From Luminiphilus sp051201685 (GTDB lineage Bacteria; Pseudomonadota; Gammaproteobacteria; Pseudomonadales; Halieaceae), in assembly GCF_051201685.1 (NCBI RefSeq), contig NZ_CP179213.1, positions 3,348,001 to 3,412,000 of the forward strand: DNA of 64,000 bases. Direction: 5' to 3'. Both the position numbers and the translations under genes were made by a program. Under the pieces are notes generated by a model. It had not been told where the DNA came from, did not search any database, and saw nothing but the letters and a program-made list of their open reading frames with translations. Position 1 is the first letter of the stretch. Every line of letters starts with the position of its first letter. Positions 7,748-16,968 of the stretch are shown here, piece after piece.

Positions 7748-10700
7748 GTGAGATCGATAAGTAAAATTTTTGTAGTGACCGCGGTGCTTATTAGCGCCCT
7801 AGTCGCAGGCGCCTTGATCACAAAAGAAAGTGATTTTTTTCGAGACTTTGTTGCTCAAAAAGTCAGCCAGCTGCTTCAGCGAAACGTCACCTTCTCAAAT
7901 CTTGACATCGACATCGATATTGACCAATCAATCAACATTACCGTGACCGATGTTGCCATTGCTCAACCCGCAGGTTTCACCGGACCTGCATTTTTAGACC
8001 TAGCCTCTGCTGAACTCCATGCCTCGATTCCTGATCTGTTGCTTGGCCAACCAAAAATCAAGTCTCTGTCATTAACCCAACCTAAACTCCACCTCATTCA
8101 AGGCTTGGAGGGCCACCCCAACTGGCGGTTTGACCTCAATAATGCCCCGGCGACCGCAGTTGCGCCGAGCAAACCCCCAAAAGGCATACCGGTTTTTTTG
8201 GAATACGCCGACATTGAAGATTTACAGCTCACGCTGATCGATAACCAAGAAAAAGTCAGGACACTGCGGGTCGACGCCACACTGGAGCAAGATTCCAGTG
8301 GGGCAAAATTGGCCGTTGTCGGGGACGTAAATGAGGCGCCCTTGCAAGCCAAAGTCACCGTCTCCTCCGCCGATGCCCTTACCTCTCTTACCGATGTTAA
8401 TTTTGGCCTCGACATGAATTTGGGCGACGTACATCTGGAAGGTAAAGCTCTCGTGCGCGATCTCAGAGCACCGAATACGCCCCAAATCGAAATCGTCCTG
8501 CAGGGGCCAAGCGTCGAATACTTCACGGAGCTGCTCAAACTGCCGCCTTTCAGTCAAGGCGCCCTAGACCTAAGCATTTCTGTACAACCGGGTATAGAGC
8601 AAATGGTTGTTCGGCTGGACGGTCTAGTAGGCGATTTTTCTGGGGTTATCAGTGGCACCGTTAATGATCTCCGAACATTGACCGATGTTGAATTGGCCGT
8701 TGCGGTAAGCGGACCCGACATAGGTCGTCTCGCAGATTTACTGGGGGCACCGAATTTCCCCCACGTGCCCTTTAGCGCGACAGGTAAAGTCAAGAGAAAC
8801 CAGCAGCGGCTGAATGTTAGTGAGTCTCGTATCAACATAGGGCGGCTGCAGATAGCAGCAGGGCTAGACATTCCAAATTTAGAGACTCCGATTCAGGCTA
8901 ATTTATCGGCACAGGCGTCGGTACCTGCGATTGAGCGTTATCAAGATGTGCTCCAGCTGCCCGAAGACGTCAAAGGCGCCGTTACGGCGCAGCTCACTCT
9001 AGAAACCGACAAGCAAAATACCAAGCTGAGCAGCTTGATAACTACCGAGTACGGAGAACTTAAGGCCGACGGGTGGTTGCGTGGCCAGCGCAAATTGACA
9101 GGGACTTCGTTGACTGTCGCGGCTAAAGGCGATGATCTGGGCACCTTGCTCATGCTAGCCCATCAAAAACCCAGCTTCCGTGACCGTTGGTCACTGAACA
9201 CAGACCTGCTGGTCACTAACAATGACATCGAACTGAGCGAAGGAAAGCTCGTGGTTGAAGGCATTTCAAGCGACTTCACAGCCAAATTTCCACGCAAGGA
9301 TCCTGCCGCTAATTTTACCACTGCCCACAAAATGACAGTTGCCAACCCGAGACAAACGCTCAGCCACTGGCTGCATGGCAACACTCTCGCTATCATCCCA
9401 AACCAAACGACCACCGGCAGCTTCCGTGCCGATTGGTCTGAAGGCACCCTGAATCTGCAAAATCTTGCTATTGCCCTTGCAAAAACTGAGATCCAAGGAG
9501 CTGTGACAGTGATCCCAAAGCAGCAATCAGTGGCCGGTGACTTGAAACTGCAGGGAGAGAATCTTACTGAGCTTCTCCCGACCACTCTCCTGCCCCCCGA
9601 AATTCCACAGGGTCAACTAGACCAACCACTTAGTGCTACCAGTAAATTCACAGTCACCCCAAAAGGCGTGGAGGTTAAAGACTTAAAACTTCAGATCGGT
9701 GACTTGGCCGTTAATGGCGATGCTCAGTTTTCAAAGGGCACAGTCGACGTCGACGCTATGTTCGCCGTGGAGAACGCTTATGAATGGGTGGTCATAGAAA
9801 ATGTCACGGCTCTAACCGAGCCACTGACTATGACAGCGAAGATTAATCTGTCTCAAAGTGAGTCTCAGGCATCGATTCGGGAACTCACATTAAATACAGC
9901 CGCCGGCGCGACCATTTTTTCAAAGGGAGAGCTTCAGTTCGGCGAAAATTTTTCTGGCAGCGACCTAGAGGTCCGACTAGACCTGCCAGACTTGCAACGA
10001 CTAGGTTGGCTAGCAAACCTCGCCCTGCCAAAGATTCCTCTAAAACTTGAAGCCTTATTAAACGGAGACGAATCACACCTCATCGCTGACACGTTGGCGG
10101 TTGAATCGTTAGATTCTGAATTCAGCGGCCAATTAAGTATTAGCGACCCATCACATCCCAACATTCAATTGGCACTTCACAGTAGCATGATAGATCTACG
10201 GCCACTTTATGCGGTGGAAACAACAACCACCCAAAAGGCGTCTGTTTCCCCGGCAGCGCCAGCTCAGCCTAAAAAGAATAATCGAGGTGCGTCAGGATCA
10301 AGGGAGGAAAATGCAGCCGCGAAAAAGAAAAAAACTGCCCGCAATAAAAGAGTCATCCCCCTCGCTGAAATCAATCTGGAATTCCTGCAGCACTTTGATG
10401 CTGACATCAATCTCACAACCGATCGGCTCATAGGTCGCAAACGACGATTTGGTAACATTGAGCTGATCAGTCATGTCAAAGACGGGCACTTTATCGTTGA
10501 TAGAGCTGTCGTAAAAAGTGAATCAGGCGGACACGTTGAGCTGTCCGGGTTCGGTGTTCCAGGGATCGATGAACAACACTTTGGCCTGACGATAGAAGGT
10601 GAAAATGTCAGACCCTTATTGCCGAATTCCACTATTGAAGTTGATGATATAGCAGCACTACCCCCAGCAGAGTTTTCGGGTGAACTTTTTGGCTCGGGAA

Positions 10701-11290
10701 ACACAGTGCGAGAGTTAGCGCAGAACTTAAATGGATCACTACAGATAGCGCTAAATGCGGGGGTTATTCCGGGAGAGCTGTCAGGCTTTTTTACCAATGA
10801 CTTCCTTGCAGAGCTCGTATCGCTTCTCGATGTTGTCGAGGAGGAAGAAGTCACTGAGCTGCGGTGCGGAGCAGCGTTTGCGGAAGTTCATAATGGCAAA
10901 GTGAAAGGTGATCCCCTTGCTATCGTCATCTCAGACAAATTAGCCATTGTCAGTAAGGGTCAGGTCAACTTGCACACTGAAAAGCTGTTCTTGGCCTTCA
11001 ATACCGTCCCACAAAAAGGCTTGGGAATCAGCGCAACTACCGCCTTTAACCCCTTTGTCGGGGTTGCCGGCACCCTGGCCCGACCTCAAATGTCCCTAGA
11101 TCCTGAGGGCACCATTGTCCAGGGCGGCCTCGCAGTTATGACTGGGGGTATCTCTCTGATAGGAAAAGGCTTCTTCGATCGAATGTCAGTCGGCAAAAAG
11201 TCCTGTGCCAAAGCTGCCGCTAAGGCGGAGAAACCGCGCCAAGCCTCTCGGCAGGCCTTTGAAAAATTTCGCAAAGCGGCCCTGCCCTAA
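7748..11290 (+). CDS. AsmA family protein (large, single membrane anchor)
   Basis: A 1180-residue protein started by GTG 7748, preceded by a GGGA ribosome site. It has one N-terminal membrane helix (about residues 7-27) and then a very long periplasmic region rich in short beta-strands with Asp/Asn/Leu periodicity, as in AsmA, YhjG and other bridge-like lipid-transfer or outer-membrane biogenesis proteins. The N-terminal AsmA block includes the ITVTDVAIAQPAGF and PKIKSLSLTQPKLHLI segments. The C-terminal AsmA domain (about 870-1150) contains LNGSLQIALNAGVIPG-type sequence. A basic, Lys-rich linker at about 838-868 (several KKK runs) interrupts the repeats. Family members influence outer-membrane lipid composition; a precise role cannot be read here. 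The gene stands alone, 86 bases after the ModF-like gene. Confidence 0.87.
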   Translation: MRSISKIFVVTAVLISALVAGALITKESDFFRDFVAQKVSQLLQRNVTFSNLDIDIDIDQSINITVTDVAIAQPAGFTGPAFLDLASAELHASIPDLLLGQPKIKSLSLTQPKLHLIQGLEGHPNWRFDLNNAPATAVAPSKPPKGIPVFLEYADIEDLQLTLIDNQEKVRTLRVDATLEQDSSGAKLAVVGDVNEAPLQAKVTVSSADALTSLTDVNFGLDMNLGDVHLEGKALVRDLRAPNTPQIEIVLQGPSVEYFTELLKLPPFSQGALDLSISVQPGIEQMVVRLDGLVGDFSGVISGTVNDLRTLTDVELAVAVSGPDIGRLADLLGAPNFPHVPFSATGKVKRNQQRLNVSESRINIGRLQIAAGLDIPNLETPIQANLSAQASVPAIERYQDVLQLPEDVKGAVTAQLTLETDKQNTKLSSLITTEYGELKADGWLRGQRKLTGTSLTVAAKGDDLGTLLMLAHQKPSFRDRWSLNTDLLVTNNDIELSEGKLVVEGISSDFTAKFPRKDPAANFTTAHKMTVANPRQTLSHWLHGNTLAIIPNQTTTGSFRADWSEGTLNLQNLAIALAKTEIQGAVTVIPKQQSVAGDLKLQGENLTELLPTTLLPPEIPQGQLDQPLSATSKFTVTPKGVEVKDLKLQIGDLAVNGDAQFSKGTVDVDAMFAVENAYEWVVIENVTALTEPLTMTAKINLSQSESQASIRELTLNTAAGATIFSKGELQFGENFSGSDLEVRLDLPDLQRLGWLANLALPKIPLKLEALLNGDESHLIADTLAVESLDSEFSGQLSISDPSHPNIQLALHSSMIDLRPLYAVETTTTQKASVSPAAPAQPKKNNRGASGSREENAAAKKKKTARNKRVIPLAEINLEFLQHFDADINLTTDRLIGRKRRFGNIELISHVKDGHFIVDRAVVKSESGGHVELSGFGVPGIDEQHFGLTIEGENVRPLLPNSTIEVDDIAALPPAEFSGELFGSGNTVRELAQNLNGSLQIALNAGVIPGELSGFFTNDFLAELVSLLDVVEEEEVTELRCGAAFAEVHNGKVKGDPLAIVISDKLAIVSKGQVNLHTEKLFLAFNTVPQKGLGISATTAFNPFVGVAGTLARPQMSLDPEGTIVQGGLAVMTGGISLIGKGFFDRMSVGKKSCAKAAAKAEKPRQASRQAFEKFRKAALP

Positions 11291-11349
11291 TCCCCATGCG
11301 ACGGTGCTCAGTAACAACCCGAAGATTTTCCATCGTGCGGAATCTAGTT

Positions 11350-11382
11350 GTTAAGTTGCCTGCCGTAAGGGAGTAACTTAAC
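11350..11382. repeat. Inverted repeat between convergent genes
   Basis: Perfect 8-base arms GTTAAGTT and AACTTAAC separated by 17 bases, in the gap between the AsmA gene and the convergent glycerate-kinase-like gene. The right arm includes the latter's stop codon. It may help end transcription from both sides, but there is no T-run, so this is only a candidate. Confidence 0.35.
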
Positions 11383-12310
11383 CGCCCGCCCAGGGCCCCG
11401 AACTCGATTTAATTTGCCGATTTTTGTCCAAGTGGTAGCAGAGATCGGCGCGATCTGGCATGACCTCTAGACCCCAGACGGTGATTCGTTGGAAAAACTG
11501 TACGAAGCGTTCAACACCCGTTCGATCCATCAAGGCATCATCTAGGCCGGCAGGGCGCTGCTGTAGCGCACTGAGCTTTTGCTCTTGCTCCCAACGCCAA
11601 TCGACCACGGTGTCAAAATGCGGGGCTTTCAGCACAACAAGTGCGGTTAAAAGATCGAACACCGTTTTGTATTCCGCTGCCAGCGCTTTATTGACTTCCC
11701 CCCGCCAAATAGCCTGCGGGTCTTGGTCCAACTCCATGTGATTTATGACCTGCCCTAACCGATAGTGGGGCTCGGGAGGAACACCCACACACCAACCCTC
11801 GAGTACAACCACGTCGACTTCACAGGCAACCACTGACTTTTGCGGTGGCGCTCTATCATCTCTCGCTTTATCAAACTCAGGGATGGCAATGTCTTCTTTG
11901 CTTCGCGTAATCACTGCCCGTAACACTGTTTCTAACAACGCAATATCGTGAGTACCGGGCACACCGCGAGTCGCGAATAATGGGTGTATAGATTCGGCCA
12001 AAGATCGACGCTGATATTTGGTTAGATAAAAATCATCTATAGATAACCGCAACACATTTAAACCGGCGACATCCCCTAACCAAGCGTCTAAAAGCGCCGC
12101 TAAAGTGCTTTTCCCTGACCCCTGACACCCATGAATGCCGATAATTTGAGGAGACGTCGCTACTTGTTCGTTGCATCGCTGCAAAATAGACTCGACCAGA
12201 GGTGCAAACCAAGTTTCGGCGGTTTCACGATAACTGTTGGGTAAAAGCTCTTCCTCGAGAAAAGTGCGCCAAAAAATATCTCCCGGCAATTTGTGTGTTT
12301 GGTCATCCAT
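11378..12310 (-). CDS. Glycerate kinase-like P-loop kinase
   Basis: About 310 residues from ATG 12310. It shows a Walker A loop GCQGSGKST (61-69), the SIDDFYLT block (90-97) and RGVPGTHD, a combination typical of the D-glycerate 3-kinase / YggC group within the phosphoribulokinase-uridine kinase superfamily. The predicted reaction is ATP-dependent phosphorylation of D-glycerate to 3-phosphoglycerate; kinase specificity is inferred from the family. I chose 12310 because an AAGGAG site lies 13 bases upstream and the 30 residues before it do not resemble the family; an upstream in-frame start at 12400 exists. The gene diverges from the HAD-acyltransferase gene. Confidence 0.82.
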   Translation of the reverse strand: MDDQTHKLPGDIFWRTFLEEELLPNSYRETAETWFAPLVESILQRCNEQVATSPQIIGIHGCQGSGKSTLAALLDAWLGDVAGLNVLRLSIDDFYLTKYQRRSLAESIHPLFATRGVPGTHDIALLETVLRAVITRSKEDIAIPEFDKARDDRAPPQKSVVACEVDVVVLEGWCVGVPPEPHYRLGQVINHMELDQDPQAIWRGEVNKALAAEYKTVFDLLTALVVLKAPHFDTVVDWRWEQEQKLSALQQRPAGLDDALMDRTGVERFVQFFQRITVWGLEVMPDRADLCYHLDKNRQIKSSSGPWAGG

Positions 12311-12398
12311 GAACTTGACGCTTCTCCTTCTCATCATTGGCTCGTCGCGTAATTTCTCAAGATTGGCAATCAACTGTGATAAATGACAGCTCCCAAGC

Positions 12399-12413
12399 AA
12401 GTACTATGTACTT
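12399..12413. promoter_or_regulatory. Short palindrome in a divergent intergenic region
   Basis: AAGTAC and GTACTT separated by TAT form a 15-base palindrome between the divergent kinase and HAD-acyltransferase genes. It could be an operator; there is no regulator gene adjacent to support this. Confidence 0.25.
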
Positions 12414-12504
12414 TGCCCCAATGAGCTAGCCGTGTATGTTTATGATAATGATGCCCTACCGGGGCAATGCTGACCATTTGACGCTAACCGTCTAAGGACA
12501 CCCC

Positions 12505-14580
12505 TTGAACTTTTCCAAACTCATTGCCGATATCAACGCCTCCAAACCCGGTCCTGAGACAGCCGCAATTTTTGATTTTGATGGCACCATCATCGCGGGA
12601 TTTTCCGCAACCGTTTTTCTTCAAGACGCATTGACGCGTGGCGAACTGAAGCCTGATGAGCTCTACGAACTGACCCGTGCACTGACTGGCTTTGGCTTGG
12701 GCAATATGGGGTTCTCCGCGCTCATGGCGGTGCACGCCCAGTATCTTGCAGGGCGGGACGAAGACGAATACACCCGCAATAGCGAACGTTTGTTCCGCAA
12801 AAAAATCGCGCGGCTTATTTATCCTGAGGCGCGGGAACTGATCGCAGCCCATCAGGCAAAAGGCCACTCTGTGGCGATTATTAGCTCAGCAACCCCCTAC
12901 CAGGTGCTGCCTGCAGCGAGAGACCTAAATATTGATCGCGTGTTCTGTACTGGACTAGAAGTGGAAAACGGTTGCTTTACCGGGGCGGTCGTAAAGCCGA
13001 CCTGTTTTGGTGAAGGAAAAGTGGATGCCGCTCAGACCCTAGCAAGAGATACCGGCGCTGACTTAAGCCAAAGCTTTTTTTATTCTGATAGCGTCGACGA
13101 CATTCAATTGCTGGAGTACGTAGGGCGTCCGGTCACCTTGAATCCAAGAAAACGGCTCAAGCAAATAACCAAAGAAAATAATTGGCCCACAACAACTTTT
13201 GATAGTCGAGGGCGCCTCTCCGTCAATCGATTTTTGCGGTCTGTTGCGGCGACGGGATCACTCGTTGGTAGCGTCGCAGCGGCGCTGCCTCTCTATGCGC
13301 TCACCGGATCTAAAAGAGATTCCCTGAACTTTTCTATCTCGCTATTTGCAGATACCTGCAGTGCACTCATTGGGCTCAACCTAGAGGTCACCGGTGAAGA
13401 GCATTTATGGGCACAACGCCCCGCCGTGTTTATGTTCAATCATCAGAGTAAAGCTGACGTCGCCGTAATGGCCCGCCTTGTGCGACGCGATGTTGTTGCC
13501 GTTGGCAAAAAAGAAATCCAACGCATGCCTTTGATCGGCCAAGCCATGGGGGCTGCAGGGGTTGTCTTTATTGACCGATCTGACCGTAGCAAGGCTATTG
13601 AATCGATGGCACCTCTTGCGACCGCAATGAGAGAGGAGGGTCAATCGCTTGTGATCGCTCCAGAAGGTACCCGAGCCCCGACGCGCAAGTTGGCGCCGTT
13701 CAAGAAAGGGGGCTTCCACATGGCTATGCAGGTGGGAGTACCTATTGTTCCGGTTGTGATTCATAACGCCGGGGACATCGCTCCGAAAGGAGACTTTGTT
13801 TTTAAACCAGGAACCGTTCGTGTCGATGTGCTGCCCCCGGTTGATACCACCGGCTGGTCCCTCGAAAAAATGGACGAGCAGGTGACCCTAGTTCGCAATA
13901 TGTTCCTTCAAGCTTTGGGACAACCGGAACAAACTGTGGCGCAGACGCTGGAAGAGCAAAAGGCGCTGCCGGAAGATATGCGCCCTGAAAAAGCAGGCAA
14001 GGCGACTAAAAAGCCCAGAAAAGCAAAGGCTGCGGCCAAGAAAAAGCTTCTCAGCAAACGCCCAAAGACGACCGATACAACGACTAAAGTGGTTTCAAAA
14101 GGCCGACAGGTGGCGGGCAAAGCGACGACTCAGGCCAAAACCAAGGTCGCAAAGGCATCGACATCGGCCGCCAAACCTTCATCTCAAGCCAAGGCCAAAC
14201 CTAAATCTGCGGCGAGCCCGGCAGGAGCTTCAAAAGGCCGACAGGTGGCAGGTAAGGCGACGACCAAGGCCAAAACTAAGGTCACCAAGGCATCGACATC
14301 GGCCGCCAAACCTTCATCTAAAGCCAAGGCTAAAGCTAAGGTCGCCAAGGCACCGACATCGGCAGCCAAACCTAACTCCAAGGCAAAACCTAAGGTCACC
14401 AAGGCACCGACATCGGCAGCCAAACCTGCATCTGCGGCCAAGGCCAAGGCCAAAACTAACGGTAAAAGTAAGGCGCCGGCAAAATCAGTAGGGGCAAAAA
14501 AGGCCATGACCAGGAATTCACGCACCGATAACAAGCCCCGTGGGGCGTCCGTAAAGCCCAAGCTGGCGTCGACGCGGTAA
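12505..14580 (+). CDS. HAD-IB phosphatase fused to 1-acylglycerol-3-phosphate acyltransferase, with Lys/Ala-rich tail
   Basis: A 691-residue protein from TTG 12505, six bases after an AAGGA ribosome site. Residues 20-220 form a HAD subclass IB hydrolase: catalytic DFDGT (24-28) and a late YSDSVDD motif. Residues 290-480 form a PlsC acyltransferase: NHQSKAD with H313 and D318 four residues apart, and EGTR (387-390). It should acylate lysophosphatidate at sn-2, and the HAD part may remove a phosphate from a lipid or head-group intermediate. This fusion is known in other bacteria. The last 200 residues (about 493-691) are a low-complexity Lys-Ala-Pro-Ser tail resembling histone H1, encoded partly by long direct repeats. 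A tail of this size is not needed for acyltransferase activity. plsB and gpsA follow directly. Confidence 0.9.
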   Translation: MNFSKLIADINASKPGPETAAIFDFDGTIIAGFSATVFLQDALTRGELKPDELYELTRALTGFGLGNMGFSALMAVHAQYLAGRDEDEYTRNSERLFRKKIARLIYPEARELIAAHQAKGHSVAIISSATPYQVLPAARDLNIDRVFCTGLEVENGCFTGAVVKPTCFGEGKVDAAQTLARDTGADLSQSFFYSDSVDDIQLLEYVGRPVTLNPRKRLKQITKENNWPTTTFDSRGRLSVNRFLRSVAATGSLVGSVAAALPLYALTGSKRDSLNFSISLFADTCSALIGLNLEVTGEEHLWAQRPAVFMFNHQSKADVAVMARLVRRDVVAVGKKEIQRMPLIGQAMGAAGVVFIDRSDRSKAIESMAPLATAMREEGQSLVIAPEGTRAPTRKLAPFKKGGFHMAMQVGVPIVPVVIHNAGDIAPKGDFVFKPGTVRVDVLPPVDTTGWSLEKMDEQVTLVRNMFLQALGQPEQTVAQTLEEQKALPEDMRPEKAGKATKKPRKAKAAAKKKLLSKRPKTTDTTTKVVSKGRQVAGKATTQAKTKVAKASTSAAKPSSQAKAKPKSAASPAGASKGRQVAGKATTKAKTKVTKASTSAAKPSSKAKAKAKVAKAPTSAAKPNSKAKPKVTKAPTSAAKPASAAKAKAKTNGKSKAPAKSVGAKKAMTRNSRTDNKPRGASVKPKLASTR
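14095..14334 (+). repeat. Direct repeats encoding the Lys/Ala/Pro tail
   Basis: Two near-identical copies of about 105 bases, at 14095-14199 and 14230-14334 (offset 135), each beginning TCAAAAGGCCGACAGGTGGC. Shorter related units (CACCGACATCGGCAGCCAAA) recur to about 14430. The copies are in frame and keep the Lys-Ala-Ser-Thr pattern, so the array can grow or shrink by slippage or recombination without breaking the gene. Confidence 0.85.
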
Positions 14581-14589
14581 TTTTTGGTA

Positions 14590-16968
14590 ATGGCCACAGC
14601 CTATTCAGACATCATTGATCAGAGCTCGCCATGGCCAGATGATTCGAGAACAATAATTTTTCTCCTCGATACCACGTCGGGCATTGAACGCCAGCTCTTG
14701 ACCGACTGGATTAACACTCACAAACCGCCAGGCGCTGAGGCACAAATCATTCAGCTCTCTCTGGGCGACGACAGAAAGCCTCTGGAAGTTACTCCCCTGC
14801 TAAACGCGCTGTCAGAAGGCGTCGACATACTGGTTGCACCATTGAGGGTCGCTTGGACACCTAGTGCCGGTGCCATCGCTGCAGGGCCACGTTTGCGCGA
14901 TTTGATTCAAGGACCGGAGCGGCGACCCGGATTTCTGCGAACCCGATATACACTCTCTCGCCATCCAGAGCGTGTGCACTTGATCAAGGGTTCACCCGAT
15001 GGCACAGACACAATGGCAGGTCGGTTTGCAGGAAAATATGCCATAGAGGCTTCGGCCAACCGAGAAGCCTTTGCAATTTTTATTGCCCGGCAAGCCGCCA
15101 TAGTCCTCGACGCAACAGAGCGTAAATTGCAGGGAGGTCGTTACAAAGTCCCTCGCTATATTGCGCAGTCGTTGCGCAGTAACCAAATACTCAAAGATCA
15201 GCTGTCAACCATTGCCGCCGAGCGCGGTGAGCCCATAGGTGAGGTCAAGGAAGAGCTCAATGAATATTTCAAAGAGATGATTTCTATCCCCACAAGCTTC
15301 TGGCTTGATGTGTGGATCAAATTTTGTAATTTTTGTCTGGGTTTAGGTTACGAACGAGCGCTCAACTATAACCCTGAAGACTTAGAACGGGTTAGAACGA
15401 TTGTTCGAGATCACCCCTCGGCACTGCTGTGGACCCACAAAACCTACATCGATGGTTTTGTGGTGCCAAAGCTTCTTTTCGATAACAACTTTCCCATACC
15501 GCATTTTTTTGCCGGCGCTAATCTCAACATCCCGTTGCTAGGTTTTTTGGGCCGCAGGGCTGGCGGCATTTTTATTAAACGCAGCTTCGCCGACAACCCA
15601 GTTTATAAAGCGGCACTACGCCAATACATTGGCTACCTCATGGAGAAGCGGTTCCCACTGACATGGTCCTTTGAAGGAACGCGCTCCCGCCTGGGCAAAT
15701 TGATGCCACCAAAGTACGGCGTCTTAAAATATGTCATTGAAGGCTGCCACAGCGCGGGATCTAAGGACGTGCATATTATTCCCGTCACCGTGTCTTATGA
15801 CCTCATACGTGACGCTGAAGAATATGCTCGAGAGCAGGCAGGGGTACCCAAAGCTCCTGAATCTCTGGGTTGGCTGGTAGGCTACATCCGAAGTCTAGCT
15901 CGACCCATGGGCAAAATTTACGTCGATTTTGGAGAGCCCGTGGTTCTGCCAGAACCACCCAGCCCCGATGATCGGCTGGCACTCTCAAAAATTGCTTTTC
16001 AGGTGGCCGTAGAGGCCAATCGCGTTACGCCCATCACCTACCCCGCGGTCATTTCTATGGCGCTGTTGGGGGTGTATCCCAGGGCTCAAACTGAAACGGA
16101 AGTCGCTGAGACAGTCACTGACATTGTGACATGGGCAAGAAGCAGTGCCTTGCGTATGTCACCCGATTTTGATCGCCAACAGCAAGAGGGCATGGGCAAA
16201 CTGCTAGATCTTATGATCGGCGAAGGCATCATCACACGGTTTACCGGAGGACCCACTACAGTCTATGGCATTGAGCCGGCTAACGTGGGGGTAGCTAGCT
16301 ACTATCGAAATACCATCGTCCACTTTTTCATCAATAAAGCCATCATAGAATTGGCATTAATTGCCATTGCTGAATACGGCGAATTCGAACCCGACCAGCA
16401 GGTAGAGGCCTTATTTTGGGCGGAAGTGTTAGAGCTGAGAGACCTCTACAAGTTTGAGTTTTTCTATCCTCCCACAGAGGTATTTCAAGCCGAAATTGCG
16501 GCTGAATTAGACCGCATCGATGGCAACTGGCGGCAAGAACTGGCTTCCGGCGTCAAAGGCGCACGAAGATTGTTAGCGATGATGACACCCCATGTCGCCC
16601 ATATGACTCTGCAAATGTACGTTGAGTCCTACAGCATTGCCGCTGATCTGTTAGCAAACCTTGAAGCGAGTGAAACCATCGACGAGTCCGATTTTGTTGA
16701 TCGGTGTATGAACTACGGTAAGCAGGCATTACTGCAGCGCAGGGTATCCAGCGAAGCTTCAAACCTTAAATTACTGTTTAAAAATGCGTGGGATACCTTG
16801 GCCTCGCGCAAACTGACAGACCATTCACGCCCAGACTGGGCTGAAGCTCGATTACAGCAGGCAGAAGCCCTAGACAGACTTATCTACCGGGTTGAAATTA
16901 GCCGTGCCTCGGCCATTGCGAGTCGAGGAAGACCGACCATTAGAGATGGAGCGCGCAGTGGCTTATAA
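14590..16968 (+). CDS. plsB: Glycerol-3-phosphate 1-O-acyltransferase
   Basis: A 792-residue protein, the usual length for the large PlsB class. Catalytic motifs lie in order: H283-x4-D288 in WTHKTYIDGF, FIKRSF with the substrate-binding Arg region, FEGTRSRLGK (E362-R365), and IIPVTVSYD. It makes lysophosphatidate from sn-glycerol-3-phosphate and acyl-ACP or acyl-CoA at the inner membrane. The N-terminal 200 residues and the C-terminal helical part match PlsB rather than PlsY or PlsC. I chose ATG 14590; a TTG six bases upstream is in frame. It lies nine bases after the HAD-PlsC gene and overlaps the start of gpsA, so the three enzymes that make and acylate glycerol-3-phosphate are encoded together. 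Confidence 0.93.
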   Translation: MATAYSDIIDQSSPWPDDSRTIIFLLDTTSGIERQLLTDWINTHKPPGAEAQIIQLSLGDDRKPLEVTPLLNALSEGVDILVAPLRVAWTPSAGAIAAGPRLRDLIQGPERRPGFLRTRYTLSRHPERVHLIKGSPDGTDTMAGRFAGKYAIEASANREAFAIFIARQAAIVLDATERKLQGGRYKVPRYIAQSLRSNQILKDQLSTIAAERGEPIGEVKEELNEYFKEMISIPTSFWLDVWIKFCNFCLGLGYERALNYNPEDLERVRTIVRDHPSALLWTHKTYIDGFVVPKLLFDNNFPIPHFFAGANLNIPLLGFLGRRAGGIFIKRSFADNPVYKAALRQYIGYLMEKRFPLTWSFEGTRSRLGKLMPPKYGVLKYVIEGCHSAGSKDVHIIPVTVSYDLIRDAEEYAREQAGVPKAPESLGWLVGYIRSLARPMGKIYVDFGEPVVLPEPPSPDDRLALSKIAFQVAVEANRVTPITYPAVISMALLGVYPRAQTETEVAETVTDIVTWARSSALRMSPDFDRQQQEGMGKLLDLMIGEGIITRFTGGPTTVYGIEPANVGVASYYRNTIVHFFINKAIIELALIAIAEYGEFEPDQQVEALFWAEVLELRDLYKFEFFYPPTEVFQAEIAAELDRIDGNWRQELASGVKGARRLLAMMTPHVAHMTLQMYVESYSIAADLLANLEASETIDESDFVDRCMNYGKQALLQRRVSSEASNLKLLFKNAWDTLASRKLTDHSRPDWAEARLQQAEALDRLIYRVEISRASAIASRGRPTIRDGARSGL

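Noticed and set aside
10209..10854. Several frames opposite or out of frame with the AsmA gene
   Set aside because: The AsmA frame is continuous for 1180 codons with family features; the others are shadows.
14184..14597. Minus-strand Ala/Leu-rich frame opposite the Lys/Ala tail
   Set aside because: It is an artefact of the repeat-rich, biased codons of the tail on the plus strand.
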